64,000 bases of DNA from Polaribacter filamentus (GTDB taxonomy: Bacteria; Bacteroidota; Bacteroidia; Flavobacteriales; Flavobacteriaceae). Made by a program: the position numbers and the translations under genes. Below, in pieces: positions 45,664 through 53,490 of this stretch (positions are counted from its first letter, which is position 1; every line of letters starts with the position of its first letter). The notes beneath the pieces were generated by a model that did no database searches, was not told the DNA's origin, and worked only from the letters and a program-made list of their open reading frames with translations. The DNA lies in contig NZ_MQUA01000004.1 in NCBI RefSeq assembly GCF_002943715.1, positions 248,001-312,000 on the forward strand, in the 5' to 3' direction.

Positions 45664-45795
45664 GAAAAGAGAAAGGATTTTATAAACGGATATTCTGAGC
45701 ATTGTCATTGTTTAGTTTCTCTTGGTGTTGATCAGATAATTCAAAAAGTGACGCAATTCCGCAGAATTCAAATCAAAAAAATGGTAATTAATTGA
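45664..45795 (+). mobile_element. Y1 (IS200/REP-type) transposase relic with HUH motif
   Basis: A short in-frame piece reads EKRKDFINGYSEHCHCLVSL, then GVDQIIQKVTQF before diverging and stopping at TGA 45793-45795. HCHC is the H-u-H metal-binding motif of Y1 transposases, and the I-Q-K-V-x-Q continuation fits the family. The catalytic-tyrosine part is missing. The relic fills the gap between the HMG-CoA reductase and the GYDIA kinase. Confidence 0.7.
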
Positions 45796-45818
45796 AAGTA
45801 GTTTATCAATATAAAAAA

Positions 45819-46760
45819 ATGAAAAACTTTTACTCAAACGGAAAATTATTATTAACAGGAGAATATTTGGTGCTAGATGGCGCAAAATCATTAGCGCTGC
45901 CCACGAAATTTGGACAAGATTTAATTGTTGAAAAAATTAAAGAGCCTCAATTAATTTGGGGTAGTTTTACACATTCTGGAGAGTGTTGGTTTGAAGCTGT
46001 TTTTGATATACAGAAACTATGTTTAGTCAATTGTACTTTTAATTCGGATAAAGAAGGAAATGCAGATTTGATAGCAGAAACGTTGTTGGATATTTTAAAA
46101 GAAGCCAAAAATTTGAATCCAGCGTTTTTAACTTCGGACGAAGGTTTTGTAGTAAAAGCAACACTTACTTTTCCGAGAAATTGGGGGTTGGGAAGTTCAT
46201 CAACTTTAATAAATTCTATTGCTAGTTGGGCAAAAGTAGATGCTTTTAAGTTATTATGGAATTCCTTTAAAGGAAGCGGCTATGATATTGCTTGTGCACA
46301 AAATGATTGTCCTATTTTTTATCAAATTAAAGGTGAAGAACCAACTATAAAAAAAGTAGAATTCAATCCAATTTTTAAAGATAATTTGTTTTTTGTACAT
46401 TTAAATCAGAAACAAGATTCTAAAGAAGGGATTGCAAAATATAGAGAATATCTCGATTCCGCTCGTTATGACCTTCAAGGAAAAATAAAAAGAATTTCAG
46501 CGATTTCTGATGAATTTTTATCAGCAAAATCGATAGAAGGTTTTAATCAATTAATAGTTGAACATGAACAAATTATCAGTTCAATTATTAAACTAAAACC
46601 GGTAAAAGAGAAATTGTTTCCAGATTATTCTGGAGAAATAAAAAGTTTAGGCGCTTGGGGAGGAGATTTTGTGTTGGTAACAGGAAATGAATCAACACCA
46701 GCGTATTTTAAAAATAAAGGATTTGAAACCATTATTTCTTATTCGGAAATGGTTTTATAA
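45819..46760 (+). CDS. GYDIA-family GHMP kinase (candidate phosphomevalonate kinase)
   Basis: From ATG 45819 the protein has 313 residues; a TTG at 45792 would add nine residues derived from the transposon relic. It shows FYSNGKLLLTGEYLVLDGAK at the N-terminus, the ATP loop FPRNWGLGSSSTLINSIA near residue 120 and the family-defining GSGYDIACAQ. It belongs to the GHMP superfamily. Because mevalonate kinase-type and diphosphomevalonate decarboxylase-type members are also nearby, I infer that this one phosphorylates phosphomevalonate. That assignment rests on context. Confidence 0.8.
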   Translation: MKNFYSNGKLLLTGEYLVLDGAKSLALPTKFGQDLIVEKIKEPQLIWGSFTHSGECWFEAVFDIQKLCLVNCTFNSDKEGNADLIAETLLDILKEAKNLNPAFLTSDEGFVVKATLTFPRNWGLGSSSTLINSIASWAKVDAFKLLWNSFKGSGYDIACAQNDCPIFYQIKGEEPTIKKVEFNPIFKDNLFFVHLNQKQDSKEGIAKYREYLDSARYDLQGKIKRISAISDEFLSAKSIEGFNQLIVEHEQIISSIIKLKPVKEKLFPDYSGEIKSLGAWGGDFVLVTGNESTPAYFKNKGFETIISYSEMVL

Positions 46761-46898
46761 TGAATATTTTAGGTCTGGACTGCGCTCGACCTGACAAGTA
46801 ATATACTAAATATCTCCTCAAGCATTACTGGAATCAAATTGTAATTTGATTGGAAGTACAAAACGCAGTTTTTTGAGAGGTGTAAACAATATAAAGAA

Positions 46899-48110
46899 AT
46901 GAACAAAATAATAATTATTGGAGGTGGAGCAGCTGGTTATTTCACAGCAATTAACGCAAAAGAAAATAATCCTGATTTAGATATTATCATCCTTGAAAAA
47001 GGAAACGATGTTTTACAAAAAGTAAGAATTTCTGGTGGCGGAAGATGTAATGTTACACATGCATGTTTTACACCAAAAGAACTCTGTGAATTTTATCCTA
47101 GGGGAGAAAAAGAATTATTGGGACCTTTTCATCAATTTATGACAGGCGATACTTTCGAGTGGTTTGAAAACAGAGGAATTCCGTTGAAGATCGAAGATGA
47201 TAATCGTGTTTTTCCAGAAGCAAATACGAGTCAGGCGATTATAGATTGCTTTCAAAATGCTATTGATAACCTAGGGATTAAAGTGTTCACAAACTGCGGA
47301 GTAAATTCAGTTTATCAACAAGAAAATAAATGGGTTATCAACACAAAAGAGAAAAATTTTGAAGCTGATAAAGTAGTTATTGCTGCAGGTAGTTCTAAAC
47401 GTATTTGGGATTTGTGTGAAACATTAGATCACACGATTATTGAGCCTGTTCCTTCTTTATTTACTTTTAATATCAATGATAAAAGATTGGTAGATTTATT
47501 GGGGACTTCTGTTCAGAATGCAACTGTGAAAATTGTAGGTACAAAATTAGAAGCTTCAGGGCCTTTGCTAATTACACATTGGGGAATGAGTGGGCCAGCA
47601 GTTTTGAAATTATCTGCCTTTGGAGCTAGAATCTTAGCAGACAAAAAGTATCAATACAATGTGGAGGTAAATTGGTTGTCAAGACCAACTGAAAAGGTCT
47701 TAAATGTGCTCTTAAATTTAAAAAAGAAAGAACCTCGTAAAACGGTGATTTTAAAATCACCATTTACAGAAATTTCTAAAAGATTATGGGAACGTTTTGT
47801 GGCAGCATCAGATATAAGAATTGGTCAAAATTGGGCAGATTTAAATAGCGCACAGCTAGAAAATTTAGCAAATCAATTAACAAAAGGAATTTTTAACGCA
47901 AACGGAAGAACAACTTTTAAAGATGAATTTGTTACTGCAGGCGGAATCGATTTAAAAGAAATAGATTTTAAACGTTTTGAAAGTAGAAAGCATACGAACC
48001 TCTTTTTTGTTGGTGAAGTTTTAAATATTGACGCAGTTACTGGTGGATTTAATTTCCAGAACGCTTGGACTAGCGGCTTTATTTGTGCGAAAGCTTTGGC
48101 AGAAAAATAG
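46899..48110 (+). CDS. HI0933-type FAD-dependent oxidoreductase (BaiN/YhiN-like)
   Basis: The 403 residues begin with a dinucleotide-binding motif IIIGGGAAGYFTAINAKENN. The family-typical KVRISGGGRCNVTHACFTPK follows, then FPEANTSQAIIDCF, VIAAGSSKRIWDL, GPLLITHWGMSGPAVLKLSA and a C-terminal FFVGEVLNIDAVTGGFNFQN that closes the FAD site. The family is conserved in bacteria; members act on diverse substrates and a role in flavin-dependent reduction is likely. It starts 138 bp after the GYDIA kinase and 73 bp before a thioredoxin-like gene. Physiological substrate unknown. Confidence 0.85.
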   Translation: MNKIIIIGGGAAGYFTAINAKENNPDLDIIILEKGNDVLQKVRISGGGRCNVTHACFTPKELCEFYPRGEKELLGPFHQFMTGDTFEWFENRGIPLKIEDDNRVFPEANTSQAIIDCFQNAIDNLGIKVFTNCGVNSVYQQENKWVINTKEKNFEADKVVIAAGSSKRIWDLCETLDHTIIEPVPSLFTFNINDKRLVDLLGTSVQNATVKIVGTKLEASGPLLITHWGMSGPAVLKLSAFGARILADKKYQYNVEVNWLSRPTEKVLNVLLNLKKKEPRKTVILKSPFTEISKRLWERFVAASDIRIGQNWADLNSAQLENLANQLTKGIFNANGRTTFKDEFVTAGGIDLKEIDFKRFESRKHTNLFFVGEVLNIDAVTGGFNFQNAWTSGFICAKALAEK

Positions 48111-48183
48111 GTGAATTTCTAGCATTATGGAAAACTATCAACTAAGAACTAAAAATCAAGAACTAATTACCAACAACCAATAA

Positions 48184-48741
48184 ATGGCCAGAGCAGAATC
48201 AAACGAATTTAAAAACGGAACATTAGCTCCAGATTTTAGTTTAATAAATACAGTAGATGACCATTTACTTCCTTTAAATGATGCAAAAGGTAAAAAAGGT
48301 ACTGTAATTATGTTCATCTGTAATCATTGTCCGTTTGTACTTAATGTAAATGATGAGTTAGTGAAAATGGCGAATGAATATCAACAAAAAGGAATCAATT
48401 TTATTGCAATAAGTTCTAATGATGTAGAAAATTATCCGCAAGATTCACCTGAATTAATGAAGCAACTGGCGAAAGATGTAAAGTACCCTTTTCCTTATTT
48501 ATATGATGAAACTCAAGAAATAGCCAAAAAGTACGATGCTGCTTGTACGCCAGATTTTTATGTTTTTGATGCTGATTTAAAATCCATGTATCACGGACAA
48601 TTAGATAGTTCAAGACCTGGAAATGGAATACCCGTTACAGGAAATGATTTACGAAACTCTTTGGAATTATTGTTAGAAAGGAAATCTGTTTTAGAAAATC
48701 AAAAACCAAGTGTTGGTTGCGGTATTAAATGGAAATTATAA
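48184..48741 (+). CDS. Thioredoxin-like redoxin (AhpC/TSA superfamily)
   Basis: A 185-residue cytoplasmic protein with a peroxiredoxin/thioredoxin-like fold. TLAPDFSLINTVDDHLLPLN is near the start, and FICNHCPFVLNVNDELVKMA holds the CxxC-like redox pair (C-N-H-C). INFIAISSNDVENYPQDSPE and CTPDFYVFDADLKSMYHGQL with the cis-proline follow. No signal peptide is seen. It probably reduces disulfides or peroxides. It follows the flavoprotein gene in the same direction. Confidence 0.82.
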   Translation: MARAESNEFKNGTLAPDFSLINTVDDHLLPLNDAKGKKGTVIMFICNHCPFVLNVNDELVKMANEYQQKGINFIAISSNDVENYPQDSPELMKQLAKDVKYPFPYLYDETQEIAKKYDAACTPDFYVFDADLKSMYHGQLDSSRPGNGIPVTGNDLRNSLELLLERKSVLENQKPSVGCGIKWKL

Positions 48742-48871
48742 AAAAAGAAGATTAATTCTGATATTTTTAATTTTTAGAAGCTTAACGCTAATGTATTATT
48801 AGTTTTAATCCTGAAAGGAGTTTATCGCTTTTGGCGAAGAGCTGTTTTTTTACGGAAATACATAAATTAAA

Positions 48872-49104
48872 CTATCCAACTTCACCTCTGTGCGGCTTTA
48901 AAGCGTCTCTGTAAATTTTCATATCCGCTTCATCAACAACTATAAATGCAGAAAATAACATTGGGTTTTTTCTTGAATATCAATTTCATAAAAAGTTAAG
49001 TTTTCTATGGTTGCAAATTCTTTTAAATGAATGGTGTGATGTTCTGCTGTTTTTTTGGCATCAGGACCTCTAAAATCCCACAATAATTTTATTTTGTTAG
49101 ACAT
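48872..49104 (-). pseudogene. Small ORF downstream of thiamine pyrophosphokinase, broken by one missing A
   Basis: From ATG 49104 the protein would begin MSNKIKLLWDFRGPDAKKT and contain AEHHTIHLKEFATIENLTFY. A missing A in the run near 48968 shifts the frame, and the continuation NPMLFSAFIVVDEADMKIYR, DALKPHRGEVG ends at 48872. Restored length is 78 residues. No family was recognised. It is read as a fusion to the kinase in the given sequence, which one more A near 49105-49115 would undo. Confidence 0.6.
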
Positions 49105-49719
49105 TTTTTCTTTTTTATGATTGATGAAAATGAATAAATTACCACTTTCAAAAGAGATTTTTATGTTGTTTTTGAGGGCTTTATTTCTTGTGCCAATTCT
49201 TTCACCGAATGTTAAATCCTCTTTATTTAGAGCATATTGTAATCCTTCAGTAAAAATATTTGTGACATTTGGGAAAGGAACTAAAGAGATAATTTTGCCT
49301 TTACAATTCGCGATTTCTGTGCTTTTATCGGCTAAAAAATAACGACTGTGATTATCAAAGAAATTCAGTTTTAATTGATCTCTCCATTGAATAGCAGTAT
49401 GCAAGTTTCCTAAAAAATGATCTTGTTCTTTTCCGCTTGCGCCAAAAACATCAATTTCTGTAAAACCTTTATCTAATAAGATTTGTAGCGTTTTGTCAAA
49501 ATCTGTAAAATCTTGATTTGGCGTATGAATTACTTCTACCTCTTCTGGAATTTTTTGAGATGAATCTAAATCGCCACAAACTAAATCTGGTACAATATTG
49601 TTTTCTTCTAAATGATGATAAGCGCCATCCGTTGCACAAATAATAGCATAGTTTGATAAATTTGGAAGCATTGTTGGAGCTTCGCCATTTAACAATAAAA
49701 AGACTTTTTTTTCTTTCAT
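48940..49719 (-). CDS. Thiamine pyrophosphokinase (with apparent C-terminal fusion)
   Basis: From ATG 49719 the first about 203 residues match thiamine pyrophosphokinase: FLLLNGEAPTMLPNLSNYAI, CATDGAYHHLEENNIVPDLV, then GDLDSS, DFTDFDKTLQILLDKGF and VFGASGKEQDHFLGNLHTAI. It transfers pyrophosphate from ATP to thiamine to make thiamine diphosphate in the cytoplasm. The last about 55 residues (MSNKIKLLWDFRGPDAKK onward) look like a separate small protein, joined only because a base is missing in an A-run. The true kinase end is likely at about 49100. An ATG-less TTG start three codons upstream is less likely. Confidence 0.8.
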   Translation of the reverse strand: MKEKKVFLLLNGEAPTMLPNLSNYAIICATDGAYHHLEENNIVPDLVCGDLDSSQKIPEEVEVIHTPNQDFTDFDKTLQILLDKGFTEIDVFGASGKEQDHFLGNLHTAIQWRDQLKLNFFDNHSRYFLADKSTEIANCKGKIISLVPFPNVTNIFTEGLQYALNKEDLTFGERIGTRNKALKNNIKISFESGNLFIFINHKKEKMSNKIKLLWDFRGPDAKKTAEHHTIHLKEFATIENLTFYEIDIQEKTQCYFLHL

Positions 49720-49756
49720 CCGCAGCAAAAATAGCTATTTCAAATGAATGAGATAG

Positions 49757-50665
49757 CTATTTTTCTTGTTTTACAGTAAACTCATAGTTTATTTTTCTTT
49801 TTAGATATTTTTTAAGGGGTTCTAAGCCAATTTCGGCTCTTCTTTTATCTACAAATTCTGGCTTTAAAATAGGAAAAGGAATACGATTTCTATCTTTGTC
49901 ATAAGTCAACTGCATGCCAAATAATTGAGGTTTTTCTGTGTTCACTAATATTCTATCCTGAATTTTTGCGTACTCAAAACAGCTGCCTTCATTTTCTAAA
50001 CAAGCCTCTTTTATTTGTTGAAGATATTTTATTCTTATCTCCTCTTTTGGATGATGGTTAATAATTAATAAAGGACTATCTGCTGCCAATTTACCAACTA
50101 CAGAGTATGTTGGCCAACCATCTTCTTTAATAAGTGCTTCCATTTTCTCGAAATTCCCTTCCGTTATTTCCTGTTTCATCTGGGCAATAGGGTAATACCA
50201 ATGAGGTGCTTTTCCAGTTTTAAAAAAATAGTCTTTTGCCATGTCTAATTGATAATCTAAAGATTGGTCTTTCATGATCAATCGCAATAATTGTTTGGCA
50301 AATTCAGGTTTTTGTATTTTTCCTTTTTCTGTTTGATACTTTTCTAATTGTTGATTTTCTATAGTTTCCCAGCGTTTATCATTTGTTAAAGAGTACAAAT
50401 CATTATCAGCTAAAGCCCAAAGTGATTTATTATTTTCTAAAGCTATATTTAAATACTGAAAAGCACTGTCTTTATTGTACATAATTGCATAGATACAGGC
50501 AATATTGTAATTGTTTTTATAAATATCAGTAATAGTTTTTAAGGACTTTTTATAGGCTTTAATGGCACCTTCTAAGTTTCCTTTTCTTCTCAAGGAATCT
50601 CCATTGGTTTGAGCACTAATGCTTAATGAAGTAATGATGTATACTAAGAATAATTTCTTTTTCAT
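49757..50665 (-). CDS. Secreted TPR-containing protein with DUF6624-like domain
   Basis: The 302 residues start with a signal peptide (to about SISAQ, residue 19). A short tetratricopeptide-like helical repeat spans about 25-90 (DSLRRKGNLEGAIKAYKKSL, NYNIACIYAIMYNKDSAFQY). The C-terminal half (LLRLIMKDQSLDYQLDMAKD, EDGWPTYSVVGKLAADSPLL, ILVNTEKPQLFGMQLTYDKD) resembles DUF6624-type domains: Q-x-[FY]-G-[ST]-Q with a following P-I. A secreted or periplasmic location is expected; function unknown. It is 3 bp downstream of a small membrane protein, so the two are coupled. Confidence 0.75.
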   Translation of the reverse strand: MKKKLFLVYIITSLSISAQTNGDSLRRKGNLEGAIKAYKKSLKTITDIYKNNYNIACIYAIMYNKDSAFQYLNIALENNKSLWALADNDLYSLTNDKRWETIENQQLEKYQTEKGKIQKPEFAKQLLRLIMKDQSLDYQLDMAKDYFFKTGKAPHWYYPIAQMKQEITEGNFEKMEALIKEDGWPTYSVVGKLAADSPLLIINHHPKEEIRIKYLQQIKEACLENEGSCFEYAKIQDRILVNTEKPQLFGMQLTYDKDRNRIPFPILKPEFVDKRRAEIGLEPLKKYLKRKINYEFTVKQEK

Positions 50666-50668
50666 ATT

Positions 50669-51022
50669 TTATTTTTTTGATGAAATAGGTGTTGACAATA
50701 GTTTTATAATCATGGCAATTATAATTCCTAAGGTTGGTGTAATGATCACATTTGCTAAACCACCAAAAAGAAGATTATTAGCGATTCCGTTTACTTTAGA
50801 AATAAAATAAAAGCTATGTAAAAGACCAAGCATTAAGGAAAAAGCGCTCATAAATATAGACCATGTTACCAGTTTATTCATTTTTAAATTAAGGCGTTCT
50901 TGTTGTTCTTTGTTGATAATTTTTTTGACAAAATAATAAATAGCGATTGATAAAAAGAGGAATAAGATAATGACAAATTTTAAATCTCCGTTAGCTAAAA
51001 AATCTGATAGAGGCATTCTCAT
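50669..51022 (-). CDS. Mini MotA/TolQ/ExbB-like membrane protein A
   Basis: A 117-residue protein with three hydrophobic segments (about 16-33, 48-70, 80-108). FMSAFSLMLGLLHSFYFIS and LFGGLANVIITPTLGIIIAM resemble the two pore helices of MotA/TolQ/ExbB proton channels, which are normally preceded by a long cytoplasmic loop that is missing here. It is followed by a coupled TPR-type protein and preceded by a second similar small protein on the same strand. Related by shape to ExbB-like proteins; energy coupling is only inferred. Confidence 0.65.
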   Translation of the reverse strand: MRMPLSDFLANGDLKFVIILFLFLSIAIYYFVKKIINKEQQERLNLKMNKLVTWSIFMSAFSLMLGLLHSFYFISKVNGIANNLLFGGLANVIITPTLGIIIAMIIKLLSTPISSKK

Positions 51023-51182
51023 AAGTATAAGTTTAATTGTTGTTAAAATATTTTAATTTTTGGAAAATTAAGATGCAAATTTCCTTGAGAATTGCATGAA
51101 AATTCTCAAATAGTTATAGAAAGGCATCATTGCTTTACAGTATAAAGATGCTTTTATTAAGCAGGAAACTATGAATTTGTAG

Positions 51183-51518
51183 TTATTTTCTCATCCAAGT
51201 TAAAATAATAGTAAATAATTTCCCAGCTAAAAAAATTACCATCCCAAAAGTAGGAGCGAGCAAACCAACTTTAAATCCGCCAGCTAAAACTTGGTGAGAA
51301 ATATCACTTGCATTTGCAATATCTTCTAATGCTCCTAAAAATCCAATAACGAAACCTAAAACTCCAAAAACAAATGCAAATAAGCTTATTTCTTTAATAA
51401 GTTTGTTGTTTTTTTCGGAGTTGTCTTTTAATCCTTTTACAAAAAGAATTACAATAACAATTAGTAAAATTAATAACGAAACCATAAATACGGGTCCACC
51501 TTCTAAAATAAAATTCAT
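51183..51518 (-). CDS. Mini MotA/TolQ/ExbB-like membrane protein B
   Basis: A 111-residue paralogue-like protein of the neighbour, with helices about 9-27, 42-65 and 75-105. FAFVFGVLGFVIGFLGALED and VLAGGFKVGLLAPTFGMVIF match the pore-helix pattern of MotA/ExbB (LGFLGT...GL..AL..T..G). It lacks a long loop. It is the first gene of a minus-strand group and is divergent to the LytS-type kinase, 204 bp away. Function unknown. Confidence 0.7.
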   Translation of the reverse strand: MNFILEGGPVFMVSLLILLIVIVILFVKGLKDNSEKNNKLIKEISLFAFVFGVLGFVIGFLGALEDIANASDISHQVLAGGFKVGLLAPTFGMVIFLAGKLFTIILTWMRK

Positions 51519-51722
51519 AATTTATGTTTTAAGATTATGCTGCTAAAGTATTTGGTTAATTGCGCCAAAAATTATTTTAGCGACCAACGACCAATTTTGG
51601 TTCGGTTTTAACAAATATCGTATTTTTAATGAATTTATAGCAAAAATTGTCAAAACACGTGTTAATTTGGTATTTCGTCTATTTTTACAGCGATTAATTT
51701 AAAAAAACAGTTTATTTGTAAG

Positions 51723-52778
51723 ATGAACAAATCTGTATTAAAAATTTTAAAGAATGCTTTTTTACATCTTATTTTTTGGATGTTGATTTGGTTTTTCTTC
51801 TCTAGTTTTTTTAGTGTAGGCTCTAAAAATGAAAACTTTATTTTTTGGTTTTCTTCTATTTTAAGTATAATTACAATTGTATCTTCTTATGTTTTTGTGT
51901 ATTATTTAGTTCCTGATTTTTTAATCGCTAAAAAATACAAACAGTTTATTTTATATGCCTTTTATGCAGGCGTTTTTATTGTTTGTGCTGTATTAATGAC
52001 CGTTGTTTTTGGCTTTGTCTTTTTCTACAATTTAGAATATCAAAAAATGCCCGCTTTAACCAAAAATGCTGGAGTTATTTTGGTGTGTGTGTTGTTGATA
52101 ATTGCGCTGGCAAGTGCATTTAAAATTTTAAAGGATACTTATAAATCTTTGGATGAAAAGAAAACGTTGGAGAACAAATTTCTGCAAACACAATTGCAAT
52201 TAAAAGAGCAAGAATTGAAGTTTTTGAAGATGCAAATTCATCCTCATTTTTTGTTTAATACGTTAAATACTTTATACGGATTATCGTTAAAGAAATCAGA
52301 AAAAACTCCAGAAATGATTTTAAAATTATCTAACTTGTTGGATTATATTTTATATCAGGTTGATAAGCCTTTAGTTTTATTAAAAGATGAAATCAATCAT
52401 ATTGAAGATTATATTTCTTTAGAGAAATCACGTTTTCAAGATAGTTTAAAAATTATTTTTAATAAAAACATAATCGATGATAACCTTGAAATTGCACCGA
52501 TGTTATTATTGCCTTTTGTCGAAAATGCGTTTAAACATGGAGCACAAATTGATGGAATCGTAAACGTACTTATTAGTTTAAAAGTGGATGAAAACGAACT
52601 GAATTTTACGATTAAAAATTCGGCAATTAGCAAAGAGAACTCTAAAAAAGGAATTGGATTAGATAATATTAAAAAAAGATTGGAAATGTTTTATCCAGCG
52701 CAACATTTTTTAGAGGTTTTGCAAGAAGAAAAGGTTTTTATAGTCAATTTTAAAATACCTATAAGAAATGAGGAGTAA
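51723..52778 (+). CDS. LytS-type sensor histidine kinase
   Basis: The 351 residues have four membrane helices (about 12-30, 40-65, 75-100, 115-135), a short coiled coil (TQLQLKEQELKFLKMQ) and a His-kinase domain of the LytS family. The phospho-acceptor motif is QIHPHFLFNTLNTLY and the ATP site is PMLLLPFVENAFKHG, followed by KKGIGLDNIKKRLEM. It autophosphorylates the histidine and passes phosphate to the LytTR regulator with which its end overlaps by 11 bp. The input signal is not evident. Confidence 0.9.
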   Translation: MNKSVLKILKNAFLHLIFWMLIWFFFSSFFSVGSKNENFIFWFSSILSIITIVSSYVFVYYLVPDFLIAKKYKQFILYAFYAGVFIVCAVLMTVVFGFVFFYNLEYQKMPALTKNAGVILVCVLLIIALASAFKILKDTYKSLDEKKTLENKFLQTQLQLKEQELKFLKMQIHPHFLFNTLNTLYGLSLKKSEKTPEMILKLSNLLDYILYQVDKPLVLLKDEINHIEDYISLEKSRFQDSLKIIFNKNIIDDNLEIAPMLLLPFVENAFKHGAQIDGIVNVLISLKVDENELNFTIKNSAISKENSKKGIGLDNIKKRLEMFYPAQHFLEVLQEEKVFIVNFKIPIRNEE

Positions 52779-53454
52779 ACTAAAGTGTGTTATTGTCGAC
52801 GACGAGCCAATGGCAAGAGAAATTATTGAAACCTATATTGCTAAAATTCCAAATTTAGATATAACAGCCAGTTGTAAAAATGCTGCCGAAGCTATTTTAT
52901 TTGCGCAAGAAAACGAAGTAGATTTATTTTTTCTAGATATTAATATGCCAGAAATTTCAGGTTTAAGTTTGGCTAAAATTATCCATAAAAAAGCACAAAT
53001 AATTTTTACCACAGCCTATAGAGAGTATGCAATTGATGGTTTTAATTTAAATGTGGTCGATTATTTGTTAAAACCTATTTCGTTTGATCGGTTTTTACAA
53101 GCGGTTCAAAAGGTTACACAATCAGAAATCACAGAAAATAATACTGATTTTATGTTTGTAAGATCAGATAGAAAAATGGTAAAAATTGACTTTAATACCA
53201 TTTTATACATAGAAAGTTTAAGCGATTATGTAAAGATTTTTACATCAGAAAAAACAATTGTTATTAGAGAAACAATCACAAGTTTAGAAGAAAAATTGCC
53301 GGTAAAAAAGTTTATCAGAATTCATAGATCTTTTATAATTTCTCTTCAAAATATTACTTCGTACACCAACGAATTTATAGAAATTAATCAAAAAGCCTTG
53401 CCAATAAGTAGAAGTTATAAAAAATCCGTTTTACAAAAATTAGCAGAAGTCTAG
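52768..53454 (+). CDS. LytTR-family response regulator
   Basis: The 228 residues combine a receiver domain (CVIVDDEPMAREIIETYIAK, phospho-acceptor Asp in LFFLDINMPEISG, TTAYREYAIDGF, and Lys in VVDYLLKPISF) and a C-terminal LytTR DNA-binding domain (FMFVRSDRKMVKIDFNTILY, RIHRSFIISLQNITSYTNEF). It overlaps the sensor kinase by 11 bp, so they form one operon. LytTR regulators bind direct repeats upstream of their targets; likely targets include the divergent mini-ExbB genes, which is only inference. Confidence 0.92.
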   Translation: MRSKLKCVIVDDEPMAREIIETYIAKIPNLDITASCKNAAEAILFAQENEVDLFFLDINMPEISGLSLAKIIHKKAQIIFTTAYREYAIDGFNLNVVDYLLKPISFDRFLQAVQKVTQSEITENNTDFMFVRSDRKMVKIDFNTILYIESLSDYVKIFTSEKTIVIRETITSLEEKLPVKKFIRIHRSFIISLQNITSYTNEFIEINQKALPISRSYKKSVLQKLAEV

Positions 53455-53464
53455 TGTAATACTT

Positions 53465-53472
53465 TATCTTTG
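53465..53472 (+). promoter_or_regulatory. -7 element (TATCTTTG) upstream of diphosphomevalonate decarboxylase
   Basis: TATCTTTG matches TAnnTTTG 19 bp before the TTG start. No good -33 TTG at the expected spacing. Confidence 0.5.
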
Positions 53473-53490
53473 TTTCAAAATTTTTAGACT

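Noticed and set aside
46832..46851. Perfect 9-bp palindrome (AATCAAATT/AATTTGATT) as an operator or IS end
   Set aside because: AT-rich, single copy, with no supporting element nearby.
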